Source: Candidatus Coprenecus merdigallinarum
GTDB lineage: Bacteria > Bacteroidota > Bacteroidia > Bacteroidales > UBA932
Direction of reading: 5' to 3'
Length of the DNA: 64,000 nucleotides
Assembly (NCBI GenBank): GCA_018712545.1
Contig: DVGV01000061.1
Span: 1 to 64,000, forward strand
How positions within the stretch are numbered: position 1 is the first letter of the stretch; every line of letters starts with the position of its first letter. The translations under genes and the position numbers were made by a program. The notes under the pieces were generated by a model. The model was not told where the DNA came from, searched no databases, and saw nothing but the letters and a program-made list of their open reading frames with translations. Below, in pieces: positions 38,334 through 49,077 of this stretch.

Positions 38334-38780
38334 ATGATACTCGACTCAATCAAAAGCTTTGAGAAATACGTCAACCTGCACGCATCTTTCGGCAAAATAC
38401 TGGAATTCATACGCAAAAACGACCTCCACACCCTCCCCGAAGGCAAGCACGTCATCGAGGAGGACAACATCTGGTGCACCATATCCACCGCCCGGTGCAA
38501 GGATGAGAGCGAGTCCCCTCTTGAGGTGCACGACTCATTCATCGACATCCACGTAGTGCTGGAAGGCACGGAGATTATAGGCTTCCGCGACAGGGCCAAA
38601 TGCCTGGGCGTAAACGTAGAGTACAATGCTGAGAAAGACGTGGCCTTCCTCAAGGAAGAGCCCGAGGCCTACATCAGCTACGGGGACGACAACATGGTAA
38701 TCTGCTTCCCGCAGGACTGTCACGCACCCCTTATCGGAGACGGAGAAGTACGCAAGGCAGTATTCAAGATCCGGTTCTAG
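38334..38780 (+). CDS. YhcH/YjgK/YiaL family protein (DUF386)
   Basis: LEVHDSFIDIHVVLEGTEIIGF and FLKEEPEAYISYGDDNMVICFPQDCHAPLI are typical of the family. Confidence 0.85.
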   Translation: MILDSIKSFEKYVNLHASFGKILEFIRKNDLHTLPEGKHVIEEDNIWCTISTARCKDESESPLEVHDSFIDIHVVLEGTEIIGFRDRAKCLGVNVEYNAEKDVAFLKEEPEAYISYGDDNMVICFPQDCHAPLIGDGEVRKAVFKIRF

Positions 38781-38792
38781 ACGGTCCGGGCA

Positions 38793-39737
38793 GTGTACCG
38801 ACAAGACTCCCGTACTGTGGGCCGATACAACTCGTACATAGGTTATTTCAAAAAAACATACGGCGAGCGTCTGCAGAAAGTAGTTGTAGACGCCGGCTTT
38901 ACCTGTCCCAACCGGGACGGGCTGGTCGGGACAGGCGGCTGCACGTACTGCGACAACGCCGCCTTTCACCCGGGCTACAGTACGGCCGGTATCCCCATTC
39001 ACGAACAGATCGACGAGGGCATCAAGTTTCACCGGGTCCGTTACCGCAAGGCGGAGAAATTCCTGGCCTACTTCCAGCCCTACTCCAACACATACGCCCC
39101 TCTCGAAAGGCTGCGTGCCGTCTACGAAGAAGCCCTTTCCCACCCTCTCGTGGCCGGTATCGTCATCGGTACCCGGCCCGACTGCGTGGACGAAGCCAGA
39201 CTGGACTACCTGGCATCGCTGGCCCGGGACCACGTGGTGGTCATCGAATACGGCATAGAGTCCGTCTATGACCGGACCCTGAAGCGCATAAACCGGGGAC
39301 ATTCCTTCGAGGATGCTGTACGCGCCGTGGAGATGACGGCCGCCCGGGGACTTACTCAGGGCGCACACTTCATCTTCGGGCTGCCGGGCGAATCAGTCGA
39401 AGAAATGCTGGCCTACGCACCTATTATAAATAAAATGCCGCTGCACTCGGTCAAGTTCCATCAGCTGCAGATCGTCCGCGGCACCGCCATGGAGCGGGAG
39501 TTCGCCTCGCATCCCTCCGACTTCGTGACATTCTCCCTGGATGAGTACTTAGATTTCATTGCAGACCTACTGGAGCGCCTCCGCCCGGACCTGTACATCG
39601 AGCGTTTCGCCGGAGAAGTCCCGCCCCGTTTCGTCAACTCCACTCCCTGGGGACTTCTCCGCAACACAGAGCTCATCCGCCTCCTCGAGCAGCGCCTGGA
39701 ACAGCGCAATACCTTTCAAGGACGGCTTTACAAATAA
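38793..39737 (+). CDS. TIGR01212-type radical SAM protein (YhcC-like), GTG start
   Basis: GFTCPNRDGLVGTGGCTYCDNAAFHPGY (CxxxxxxxxxCxxC-type cluster), QGAHFIFGLPGESVEEML, LHSVKFHQLQIVRGT. Confidence 0.88.
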   Translation: MYRQDSRTVGRYNSYIGYFKKTYGERLQKVVVDAGFTCPNRDGLVGTGGCTYCDNAAFHPGYSTAGIPIHEQIDEGIKFHRVRYRKAEKFLAYFQPYSNTYAPLERLRAVYEEALSHPLVAGIVIGTRPDCVDEARLDYLASLARDHVVVIEYGIESVYDRTLKRINRGHSFEDAVRAVEMTAARGLTQGAHFIFGLPGESVEEMLAYAPIINKMPLHSVKFHQLQIVRGTAMEREFASHPSDFVTFSLDEYLDFIADLLERLRPDLYIERFAGEVPPRFVNSTPWGLLRNTELIRLLEQRLEQRNTFQGRLYK

Positions 39738-39771
39738 AAAACTGACCCACAGAACTGCGAGTCAGTTTTTT
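39736..39771. terminator. Bidirectional terminator between the radical SAM gene and pnp
   Basis: aaaaactgac...gtcagttttt perfect inverted repeat. Confidence 0.8.
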
Positions 39772-39795
39772 CTATTATGAGAGGCCGGAATGCAC

Positions 39796-42042
39796 TTATT
39801 TGCGACCGCCTCTGTCGCCGTCGCGACGGGGACCTCTGCCGCGGTCGCCTCCACGGTCACGGCCGCCGCGGCCACCGCCGTTGGAGCCTCCGTTGAGACG
39901 GGGCTTGCGCTCATGCTCCACCCATCCTTCGGGAGCGGGCAGCAGAGCCCTGCGGGAAAGCCTCATCTTGCCGGTCTTCTGGTCGATTTCGAGGAGCTTG
40001 ACATCCACCTCGTCACCTACCTGGAGTACATCCTCCACCTTGTCGACCTTCTTGTAGTCGAGCTCGGAGATATGCAGCAGGCCCTCCTTACCGGGCAGAA
40101 TCTCCACGAAAGCACCGAACTCGAGGATTGACACTACTTTGCCGTGGTATGTCTCACCGACCTCAGGCACAGTGGTGATGGCCTTGATGCGGGCCAGAGC
40201 GGCGTCCATGGACTCCTTGTTCTCTCCAAAGATATCGATGATGCCCTTGTCACCCTCCTCTGTGATGGTGATGGTGGTACCGGTAGTCTTCTGTATCTCC
40301 TGGATAACCTTGCCGCCGGTGCCGATAACGGCTCCGATGAACTCGGAAGGTATGGTGATCTGCACGATACGGGGAACGTTGGGACGATAGTCGGCACGGG
40401 GCTCGGAGATGGTCTTGAGCATCTCGCCCATGATGTGGGCACGGCCTTCCTTGGCCTGAGCCAGAGCCTGCTCGAGAACCTCGTAGGGCAGTCCGTCCAC
40501 CTTGATGTCCATCTGCGTGGCGGTGATGCCGTCCTTGGTTCCGGTCACCTTGAAGTCCATGTCTCCGAGGTGGTCCTCATCGCCGAGGATATCGGAGAGC
40601 ACCACGAACTTGCCTGTCTTCTCATCGGAGATCAGACCCATGGCGATACCGGCTACGGGCTTCTTGATCTTCACGCCGCAGTCCATCAGGGCTAAGGTAC
40701 CGGCGCAGACTGTAGCCATGGAAGAAGAGCCGTTGGACTCGAGGATATCGGACACCACGCGGACAGCGTAGGGGTTCTCCTCTCCCACGGGCACTACGGG
40801 CTTGAGGGCCCTCCATGCCAGGTTGCCGTGACCGATCTCCCTGCGGCCCACACCTCTCTGGGGTTTGGCCTCACCGGTGGCGAAGGGAGGGAAGTTGTAG
40901 TGCAGCACGAACTGCTGGGTATCCTGAACCAGCACCTCGTCCAGTTCCTTCATGTCCATCTTGGTACCGAGGGTCACAGTCGACAGGGACTGAGTCTCAC
41001 CGCGGGTGAAGATGGCCGAGCCGTGCGCTCCGGGCAGATAACCAACCTCGCACCAGATCGGACGGATCTGAGTAGTGCTGCGTCCGTCAAGACGCACACC
41101 CTCGTCTATGATCATGCGGCGCATGGCCTCTTTCTCCACAGCACCGTAATATCTGCTTACCATCATGGCCTTCTCCTCTCTCTCCTCTTCGGGGATGGTC
41201 TCCATGAATTCTTCCTTGAGAGCGTCGAATGCGTCCTCGCGCTCATGCTTGGCCAGACCGCTCTTGGCGATGGCGTAGCACTTGTCATAGCAGTAGTCGT
41301 GAACTGCCTTGCGAAGATCCTCGTCATTGACCTCGTGGCAGTAGGCCTTCTTCTCCACCTTGCCTACCTCCTCCATCAGTTCCTTCTGTGCACGGCACTG
41401 GCCCTTGATGGCCTCGTGGGCACACTTGATGGCCTCAAGCATCTCAGCCTCGCTCACCTCGTTCATCTCGCCCTCCACCATCATGATGTTCTCCTCAGTG
41501 GCGGCTACTATCAGGTCAATATCCGCATCCTTTACTATGTCGAATGTAGGATTGATCACAAATTCACCGCCGATACGGGCAACTCTCACCTCCGAGATGG
41601 GACCGTGCCAGGGGATATCGCTCACTGCCAGGGCTGCGGATGCTGCCAGACCCGCGTATGAATCAGGCATGTTCTGCTTGTCAGCGGAGATCAGAAGTAC
41701 GTTTACAAAGACTTCTGCGTGGAAATCATCGGGGAAGAGGGGACGCAGAGCCCTGTCAACGAGCCTGGCCACCAGAATCTCGGAATCCGAGGCGCGGCCC
41801 TCCCTCTTGAGGAATCCTCCGGGATAACGGCCTGCAGCGGCATATTTCTCCTTATACTCCACCGACAGAGGCATGAAATCCACATCCTCCTTGGCGTCCT
41901 TTGCACATGTGACAGTCGCCAGTAACATGGTACCGCCGACCTTTACGACTACCGAACCGGCCGCCTGCTTGGCGAGTTTGCCGGTCTCGATCTCAACGAT
42001 CGTTCCATCACCCATTGTGATGGTCTTCTTAACAATATTCAT
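39796..42042 (-). CDS. pnp: Polyribonucleotide nucleotidyltransferase
   Basis: [42 protein letters not shown]-terminal KH and S1 regions, Gly/Arg-rich tail. Confidence 0.95.
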   Translation of the reverse strand: MNIVKKTITMGDGTIVEIETGKLAKQAAGSVVVKVGGTMLLATVTCAKDAKEDVDFMPLSVEYKEKYAAAGRYPGGFLKREGRASDSEILVARLVDRALRPLFPDDFHAEVFVNVLLISADKQNMPDSYAGLAASAALAVSDIPWHGPISEVRVARIGGEFVINPTFDIVKDADIDLIVAATEENIMMVEGEMNEVSEAEMLEAIKCAHEAIKGQCRAQKELMEEVGKVEKKAYCHEVNDEDLRKAVHDYCYDKCYAIAKSGLAKHEREDAFDALKEEFMETIPEEEREEKAMMVSRYYGAVEKEAMRRMIIDEGVRLDGRSTTQIRPIWCEVGYLPGAHGSAIFTRGETQSLSTVTLGTKMDMKELDEVLVQDTQQFVLHYNFPPFATGEAKPQRGVGRREIGHGNLAWRALKPVVPVGEENPYAVRVVSDILESNGSSSMATVCAGTLALMDCGVKIKKPVAGIAMGLISDEKTGKFVVLSDILGDEDHLGDMDFKVTGTKDGITATQMDIKVDGLPYEVLEQALAQAKEGRAHIMGEMLKTISEPRADYRPNVPRIVQITIPSEFIGAVIGTGGKVIQEIQKTTGTTITITEEGDKGIIDIFGENKESMDAALARIKAITTVPEVGETYHGKVVSILEFGAFVEILPGKEGLLHISELDYKKVDKVEDVLQVGDEVDVKLLEIDQKTGKMRLSRRALLPAPEGWVEHERKPRLNGGSNGGGRGGRDRGGDRGRGPRRDGDRGGRK

Positions 42043-42095
42043 ATTATCCTTCTAATTGTGTCTGCCTTTATGCGAGAGTGCCGCGGCCATCTAAG

Positions 42096-42129
42096 AAAAA
42101 GGGGCTGCCCAGTCTGTCTTGACAACCCC
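42096..42129 (-). terminator. Hairpin/terminator downstream of rpsO
   Basis: Minus strand GGGGTTGTC...GGCAGCCCC followed by TTTTT. Confidence 0.65.
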
Positions 42130-42153
42130 GTTTCTCTTACGAAGCCAAAGCGC

Positions 42154-42429
42154 TTACTTACGTAAACCGAGCGCTTTGACAATCTCCCTGTATCTCTCAA
42201 TATCCTTGGCCTTCAGGTAGTCGAGGAGGCGGCGCCTCTTACCTACAAGACGGAGCAGGGCACGCTGGGTGCCGAAGTCCTTCTTGTTGTTGCGAAGGTG
42301 TTCTGTCAGATGAGCGATACGGTAGGAAAATAGAGCAATCTGACTCTCTGCCGAGCCGGTGTCCGTATTAGACTTCCCGTATTTAGCGAAAATCTCCTGC
42401 TTCTTGTCTGCTGCAAGATACTCTGCCAT
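42154..42429 (-). CDS. rpsO: 30S ribosomal protein S15
   Basis: TGSAESQIALFSYRIAHLTEHLRNNKKDFGTQRALLRLVGKRRRLLDYLKAKD. Confidence 0.95.
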   Translation of the reverse strand: MAEYLAADKKQEIFAKYGKSNTDTGSAESQIALFSYRIAHLTEHLRNNKKDFGTQRALLRLVGKRRRLLDYLKAKDIERYREIVKALGLRK

Positions 42430-42516
42430 AAACCTTTAAATTAATAAATCAGTTAAACTTATAATTCTTCCCCAAAATCGGGGTTGCAAAGATATGTAAT
42501 TAAAATCAAATTATAC

Positions 42517-42524
42517 TACTTTTG
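42517..42524 (+). promoter_or_regulatory. Candidate -7 element (TACTTTTG) for the YgjP-like gene
   Basis: Matches TAnnTTTG 29 nt upstream of the ATG at 42554. Confidence 0.4.
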
Positions 42525-42553
42525 CATACAAATTTTTCCTCAACGACAAAACT

Positions 42554-43156
42554 ATGTTCCGGACAAATTCCCAGAAAGTCATCACAGTTCCCGGAATCGG
42601 AGAAGTCCTCATGCTCAGAAAAGCCGGAGCACGAAGACTGCGTATCAGCGTATCGCCCAGACGTGGAGTGACAGTGACCGTACCATGGCCGGTACCCTAT
42701 GCCGCAGCAGAAAGATTTCTCATGTCCAAAGTCCAATGGATAAGGAACGTCCTGCAAAAACAGGCACTCAGGCAGCAGCATGCGGAAGCAGAAGGCCGGA
42801 CGGCAGGTGTTCCGGACGACCCGGTCGCTCTCGAACGGATGCGGGAAGAGGCCCGCGCTGTACTGACGCCGAAATTGAGGGAAGCCGCAGCAAGATACGG
42901 ATTTCCCTTCAAGGGCCGCATGGCCGTCAAAAACAACGTCTCCAACTGGGGATCCTGCTCATCGAAGGGCAATATCAACCTCAACATGCGCCTGATTCTC
43001 CTCCCGGAGCACCTGCAGGACTACGTCATCCTGCACGAGCTATGCCACCTCCGTTACCCGGACCACGGCCCCGGATTCCACGCCCTGCTGGACTCCCTGC
43101 TCGGCGGTCGTGAAACAGCACTCAGCCGTGAACTTCACGACTGGCGCATAATATGA
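42554..43156 (+). CDS. YgjP-like (DUF45) metallopeptidase domain protein
   Basis: RRLRISVSPRRGVTVTVP, NWGSCSSKGNINLNMRLILLP, ILHELCHLRYPDHGPGFHALL (HExxH-like HELCH). Confidence 0.88.
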   Translation: MFRTNSQKVITVPGIGEVLMLRKAGARRLRISVSPRRGVTVTVPWPVPYAAAERFLMSKVQWIRNVLQKQALRQQHAEAEGRTAGVPDDPVALERMREEARAVLTPKLREAAARYGFPFKGRMAVKNNVSNWGSCSSKGNINLNMRLILLPEHLQDYVILHELCHLRYPDHGPGFHALLDSLLGGRETALSRELHDWRII

Positions 43157-43179
43157 TTTCCTGATACCGGCCTCCAGTG

Positions 43180-43869
43180 TCAGAAGCGGTAACCGATACC
43201 CGCGGTGAGTCCCCCGTAGAGGGTTCCCCACTCTATACGGCCGTAAAGATTCCGCCCCACGGTAAGTCCGACCAGACAGATATCCGGCGTAAAACGGGTA
43301 GTTGTCACATAGGTCTCTGAATCCGCCACATCCTGCGACAGAAGATTCGTCCTGCATACACCCACTCCGGCACCCACACTGGAGTACATCCGCACCCACT
43401 TGCGGTTCAGCCAATAAAACTTGACCTTGGCGGTCACTGTTGTCAGGTGAGTGTTCTCCGTCCACAGATACTGCCCGGAATCCATATCCTCCATGGGCCG
43501 CGAGCAGCCGGAATAATTGACTGCCACACCGACATTAAGCCAGCTGAGGACATTATACCCGTATTCAGCCCGGAGATTCGGGATGAATCTGTCCCCTCCC
43601 GCCGCATTGGCGTTCACCCGGTCGGCCGGCTCATTGCCATCAATGCGGTCAATTATATCACCTGCCCAATTATTTAACCACAATACCCCCCTGTTCATAT
43701 CCGCCATATAGGCCAGAGCATATGCTGTCGGGAATCCCACACTGACATCCACTTCATGTGTTCCGGTGTAATCCACCCACTTGGGATGTTTGCCCTTAGA
43801 CTGTCCGTACAGAGGCATGGAAGCGAGAACTGCTGCAATCACCAGTGCAAGTGTGTAAATCTTTCTCAT
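43180..43869 (-). CDS. Outer-membrane beta-barrel-like hypothetical protein
   Basis: Signal peptide, alternating beta-strand pattern, aromatic C terminus (GIGYRF). Confidence 0.65.
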   Translation of the reverse strand: MRKIYTLALVIAAVLASMPLYGQSKGKHPKWVDYTGTHEVDVSVGFPTAYALAYMADMNRGVLWLNNWAGDIIDRIDGNEPADRVNANAAGGDRFIPNLRAEYGYNVLSWLNVGVAVNYSGCSRPMEDMDSGQYLWTENTHLTTVTAKVKFYWLNRKWVRMYSSVGAGVGVCRTNLLSQDVADSETYVTTTRFTPDICLVGLTVGRNLYGRIEWGTLYGGLTAGIGYRF

Positions 43870-43938
43870 AACGTTAAAATTTTAGTCAATTAGCTATGGC
43901 AAAGCTAAAAAAAAAAATCAATAAGCCAAATTAAATCC

Positions 43939-43946
43939 TATATTTG
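43939..43946 (+). promoter_or_regulatory. Candidate -7 element (TATATTTG) for the thiamine operon
   Basis: Matches TAnnTTTG immediately upstream of the riboswitch. Confidence 0.5.
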
Positions 43947-43952
43947 CATACG

Positions 43953-44048
43953 GAAAAGAGGGGTGCCTCCCGTATGGCCGCACGGTCGCGGAGGCTGAGA
44001 TTACACCCGTCGAACCTGATACGGTCAGTACCGTCGTAGGGACTTTTC
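43953..44048 (+). ncRNA. TPP riboswitch (THI element)
   Basis: GGGGTGCC...GGCTGAGATTACACCCGTCGAACCTGATACGGTCAGTACCGTCGTAGGGA, closed by GAAAAG/CTTTTC P1. Upstream of thiE-thiC-thi4. Confidence 0.95.
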
Positions 44049-44110
44049 GAGTGCAAGGCTCTTCCGCCGCGCATCCGCGGCATCTCTCCGTTCCGGATAA
44101 TTTTTTAGAA

Positions 44111-44758
44111 ATGAGCTTTCAAGTACAATTCATCACCCACTTTACGGAGACCCTCTCCTACCTCGACTCCGTGCGCATCGCCCTCGAAGGCGGATGCCGC
44201 TGGATACAGCTGCGCATGAAGGATGCCCCGGAGGATGAGGTCCGTGCCGCTGCCGGAAAGGCCCTGCCCCTGTGCAGGCAGTACGGGGCCGTCCTGATTC
44301 TCGATGACCGCGTGGAACTGGTACGTGAGTGCGGAGCGGACGGCGTCCATCTGGGACTGACCGACATGCCGGTGGCTGAAGCCAGGAGGATCTTACACCG
44401 GGGACAATTCATCATCGGAGGCACCGCCAATACTCTGGAGGACATCCGTATGCACGCTGCTTCAGGAGCGGACTACATCGGCTGCGGCCCGTTCCGCTTC
44501 ACCACTACCAAGGACCCCGCCAGGCTGGCCCCGACCCTGGGACTCGAAGGCTACAGGAGCCTCATGGACGGAATGCGCCGCGAGGGCCTGGCCCTACCGG
44601 TCGTGGGCATCGGAGGCGTGACGGCGGAGGACATGCCGGCCCTGGCGGAGGCAGGACTCAGCGGCATTGCCCTGAGCGGCAGCATCCTGAGGGCGGAGGA
44701 CCCGGTGGCGGAGATGCGGAGGGTGATGGACATCGCCGCCTCCATTGCATCGGACTGA
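44111..44758 (+). CDS. thiE: Thiamine phosphate synthase
   Basis: CRWIQLRMKDA, LILDDRVELVRECGADGVHLGLTDM, IGGTANTLEDI, DYIGCGPFRFTTTKD, VGIGGV. Start at ATG 44111. Confidence 0.9.
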   Translation: MSFQVQFITHFTETLSYLDSVRIALEGGCRWIQLRMKDAPEDEVRAAAGKALPLCRQYGAVLILDDRVELVRECGADGVHLGLTDMPVAEARRILHRGQFIIGGTANTLEDIRMHAASGADYIGCGPFRFTTTKDPARLAPTLGLEGYRSLMDGMRREGLALPVVGIGGVTAEDMPALAEAGLSGIALSGSILRAEDPVAEMRRVMDIAASIASD

Positions 44759-44770
44759 AATATATTTTAG

Positions 44771-46510
<1,740 letters not shown>

Positions 46511-46522
46511 ATCCATAAAACA

Positions 46523-47296
46523 ATGATTGAGACAAAAGTATCCAGAGGTATCATCAGTACCTATTTCGACAAACTCCAGGACTGCCTCGAGCTGGACGCC
46601 GCCATCGTGGGCGGAGGTCCCTCGGGAATTGTAGCCGCATACTATATGGCCAAGGCCGGGCTCAAGGTAGCCCAGTTCGACCGCAAGCTGGCCCCCGGCG
46701 GAGGAATGTGGGGAGGAGCCATGATGTTCAACCAGATCGTAATCCAGGAAGAAGCCATGCACATCGTGCGCGACTTCGAGATCAACCACACTCCCTACGG
46801 AGACGGCCTCTACACCATGGACTCGGTCGAGAGCACCTCTTCACTGCTATATCACGCCGTACACGCCGGGGCCCGCATCTTCAACTGCTACTCAGTAGAG
46901 GACGTAATCTTCAAGGACGGCAAGGTCAGCGGAGTGGTGGTCAACTGGACTCCCGTACTCCGCGAGGGCCTGCACGTGGACCCGCTGAACATCCTGGCCA
47001 AGGTCGTAGTCGACGGTACCGGCCATGACAGTGAGATAGCCGCCACCATCGCCCGTAAGAACGGCATCCGACTGGCCACCGAGACCGGCGGAGTCATCGG
47101 AGAGCGCTCCCTCGACGTAACTTCCGGAGAACAGGAAGTCGTAAACGGCACCAAGGAGATCTACCCCGGCCTCTACGTCTGCGGCATGGCCGCCTCCGCC
47201 GTCTCCGGCACACCCCGCATGGGACCTATCTTCGGCGGTATGCTCCTCTCCGGCAAGAAAGCCGCCGATGAGATCATAGCCCGTCTTAAGAAGTAA
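46523..47296 (+). CDS. Thi4-type thiazole synthase (sulfide-dependent adenosine diphosphate thiazole synthase family)
   Basis: LDAAIVGGGPSGIVAAYYMAKAGLKVAQFDRKLAPGGGMWGGAMMFN, VDGTGHDSEIAATIARK, SGTPRMGPIFGGMLLSGKKAADEI. Confidence 0.92.
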   Translation: MIETKVSRGIISTYFDKLQDCLELDAAIVGGGPSGIVAAYYMAKAGLKVAQFDRKLAPGGGMWGGAMMFNQIVIQEEAMHIVRDFEINHTPYGDGLYTMDSVESTSSLLYHAVHAGARIFNCYSVEDVIFKDGKVSGVVVNWTPVLREGLHVDPLNILAKVVVDGTGHDSEIAATIARKNGIRLATETGGVIGERSLDVTSGEQEVVNGTKEIYPGLYVCGMAASAVSGTPRMGPIFGGMLLSGKKAADEIIARLKK

Positions 47297-47313
47297 CCTA
47301 GAGTTTTATACAG

Positions 47314-47353
47314 AAAAATCCCGGAACAGATTCAGTGTCTGCTCCGGGATTTA
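47314..47353. terminator. Bidirectional terminator between thi4 and the Rpn-type gene
   Basis: aaatcccggaacaga-ttcagtg-tctgctccgggattt hairpin. Confidence 0.8.
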
Positions 47354-47367
47354 TAGTTACATCCACA

Positions 47368-48297
47368 CTACTGGAGAGCAGCCATTTCCTCTGGAGTGAG
47401 GCCCGTGACTCTGGCGATTATCTCGTCGGCGATACCTTCTGCCTTCATACCCCGGGCATTCTTGATCCGCTCTTCATTCATGCCTTCTTTCCGGCCTTCT
47501 TTACGGCCTTCTTTACGGCCTTCTTTACGGCCTTCCTCCAGACCTTCTTTACGACCTTCTTTACGACCTCGTCTCAATCCTTCCTTTCTGGAACTGGATA
47601 TCTGCATCCTCGCCGTACTTACCATATCCCAGAAGCGGTCATAACCGAGAAGCTGGGCCTCTGAAAAAGCCGAAACCTCCAGCTGCACTACAGCCTTGTT
47701 GATTACGGGATTGTTCGTAAGCTCCTCCGGCACGGCCCGCGTATTCCCGTTGATCTCCGTCAGATAACGCAGCCACAGCACCTGCATCTTCTTGTCTCCA
47801 TAGTTCTTAGGCCTGAACTTCGGCAGCTCGATAAAGATAAAGCGGAGCCCCTCTATCACCTCGTTGGTCCCGGCTATCTCCACTATACGGTAATCATGAT
47901 AATAGTCCTCGCTGTCCGAGTAAACGTCGTTCACCATATTCAACGAATATACCGGATGCAGCAAATCATAGTCCTTCCCGCACTCCAGCTGGCTCACGTA
48001 TGCCTTTGAGGCATTGAACAGCACCCGCTGCTTGTACTCGGAAGTCCACATCATCTGCATCTCCACTATGAACTGGCGGCCCAGCGAGTCCCTGCACCGG
48101 ACATCGACGATACTGTCCTTCCTAAGAGGATTAAGCGGCACAAGCTCCGGATTAAGATACTCCACGCTCTTGATTTTCTCGTCCTCACTCTCAAACGGCA
48201 GCATGGAATTCAGAAAACTTATCACCAAATCCTCATGCTCTCCGAACACTTTCTTGAAAGTAAGATCAGCTTTCGGGTCTAAATACTTCGTATACAT
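47368..48297 (-). CDS. Rpn family recombination-promoting nuclease / PD-(D/E)XK nuclease family putative transposase
   Basis: DPKADLTFKKVFGEHEDLVISFLNSML, VDVRCRDSLGRQFIVEMQMMWTSEYKQRVLFNASKAYVSQLECG (VDV...VEMQ nuclease core), C-terminal EGRKEGRKEG repeats. Confidence 0.9.
   Translation of the reverse strand: MYTKYLDPKADLTFKKVFGEHEDLVISFLNSMLPFESEDEKIKSVEYLNPELVPLNPLRKDSIVDVRCRDSLGRQFIVEMQMMWTSEYKQRVLFNASKAYVSQLECGKDYDLLHPVYSLNMVNDVYSDSEDYYHDYRIVEIAGTNEVIEGLRFIFIELPKFRPKNYGDKKMQVLWLRYLTEINGNTRAVPEELTNNPVINKAVVQLEVSAFSEAQLLGYDRFWDMVSTARMQISSSRKEGLRRGRKEGRKEGLEEGRKEGRKEGRKEGRKEGMNEERIKNARGMKAEGIADEIIARVTGLTPEEMAALQ
47482..47570. repeat. Imperfect 12-nt tandem repeat (ttctttacggcc) inside the Rpn-type gene
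   Basis: Repeated ttctttacggcc / ttctttacgacc units encoding (G-R-K-E)n on the minus strand. Confidence 0.85.
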
Positions 48298-48318
48298 ATC
48301 TCTTTAAGTTTTCTGCCG

Positions 48319-48326
48319 CAAATATA
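48319..48326 (-). promoter_or_regulatory. Candidate -7 element (TATATTTG on minus strand) for the Rpn-type gene
   Basis: Plus-strand caaatata 21 nt upstream of the start at 48297. Confidence 0.4.
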
Positions 48327-48360
48327 GTAATTCCTGTATATTAAGGTGATAACGAAACGA

Positions 48361-49077
48361 TTATATTCGTTTAAAACCGTTTACGTCCGCCTGCTCAGCC
48401 GGCACGAGGCACCTGAGCCTGGAGACCAGAGCATCCAGGTCAGTATTGATACGATACTGTTCCCAGAGATATCCCAGCACAGCCGCGCCGCCGAAACCGG
48501 CATCCCGCACCAAAGGCACGTTATCCGGACAGACTCCCCCCAGAGCGAAGACCATCGTCCAGTCAACCTGTGTACAATCAGCTGCTCGTGGAATAACTCC
48601 ACCGGACAATTCTCTTCTGCACCGCAGCTCTTCCTCAGAGTCTGCTGCAACACTCTGCCCGGCACTCCGACGGCTGATTTCCTCCAGCGGGAACTGCGAG
48701 CGGTAGCCCTGCTTCGATATGCTGTCGAACACAGGACTTAAAAACATGTAGTCACACTGTCCAGCATATCTTCCCAGCTCCTCAAATGAATGACAGGAAC
48801 GGCTGACCTGTCCGGTGAATCCACGGGGAAACAGAGGATTACGACTGCTGAGATGCACCCCGCCTATACCGAGGTCCAGCGCCAGCTCATGATGGTCATG
48901 CAGGGAAATATACCGGTGATACCGCTCAGGGAAAGCCTCCAGCAGCCGCATCATACTCCGGACATCACTGCCGGGCTTGCGGACATGCACCCTCCACGCC
49001 CCGGCATCCAGCAGGGCGGCAAGCGCCTCCGCCTCACGGGGCAAAAATTCTGAATCGGTAATGACTACTATCCTCAT
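48361..49077 (-). CDS. Thiamine phosphate synthase/TenI-family paralog
   Basis: WRVHVRKPGSD, LHDHHELALDLGIGGVHLSSRNP, YMFLSPVFDSISKQGY, FALGGVCPDNV. ThiE/TenI barrel. Overlaps thiD by 4 nt. Confidence 0.82.
   Translation of the reverse strand: MRIVVITDSEFLPREAEALAALLDAGAWRVHVRKPGSDVRSMMRLLEAFPERYHRYISLHDHHELALDLGIGGVHLSSRNPLFPRGFTGQVSRSCHSFEELGRYAGQCDYMFLSPVFDSISKQGYRSQFPLEEISRRSAGQSVAADSEEELRCRRELSGGVIPRAADCTQVDWTMVFALGGVCPDNVPLVRDAGFGGAAVLGYLWEQYRINTDLDALVSRLRCLVPAEQADVNGFKRI

Noticed and set aside
39800-40131. Plus-strand ORFs with Arg/Pro or Ala/Val runs at the 3' end of pnp
   Set aside because: They are complements of the Gly/Arg-rich C-terminal tail of PNPase.
47482-47570. Short regular repeats resembling a small CRISPR-like array
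   Set aside because: Units are 12 nt, directly tandem with no unique spacers, and in frame within the Rpn-type gene.
47368-48297. Treating the Rpn-type gene as an active insertion sequence
   Set aside because: I saw no terminal inverted repeats or target-site duplications. The gene has its own candidate promoter and a shared terminator with thi4.
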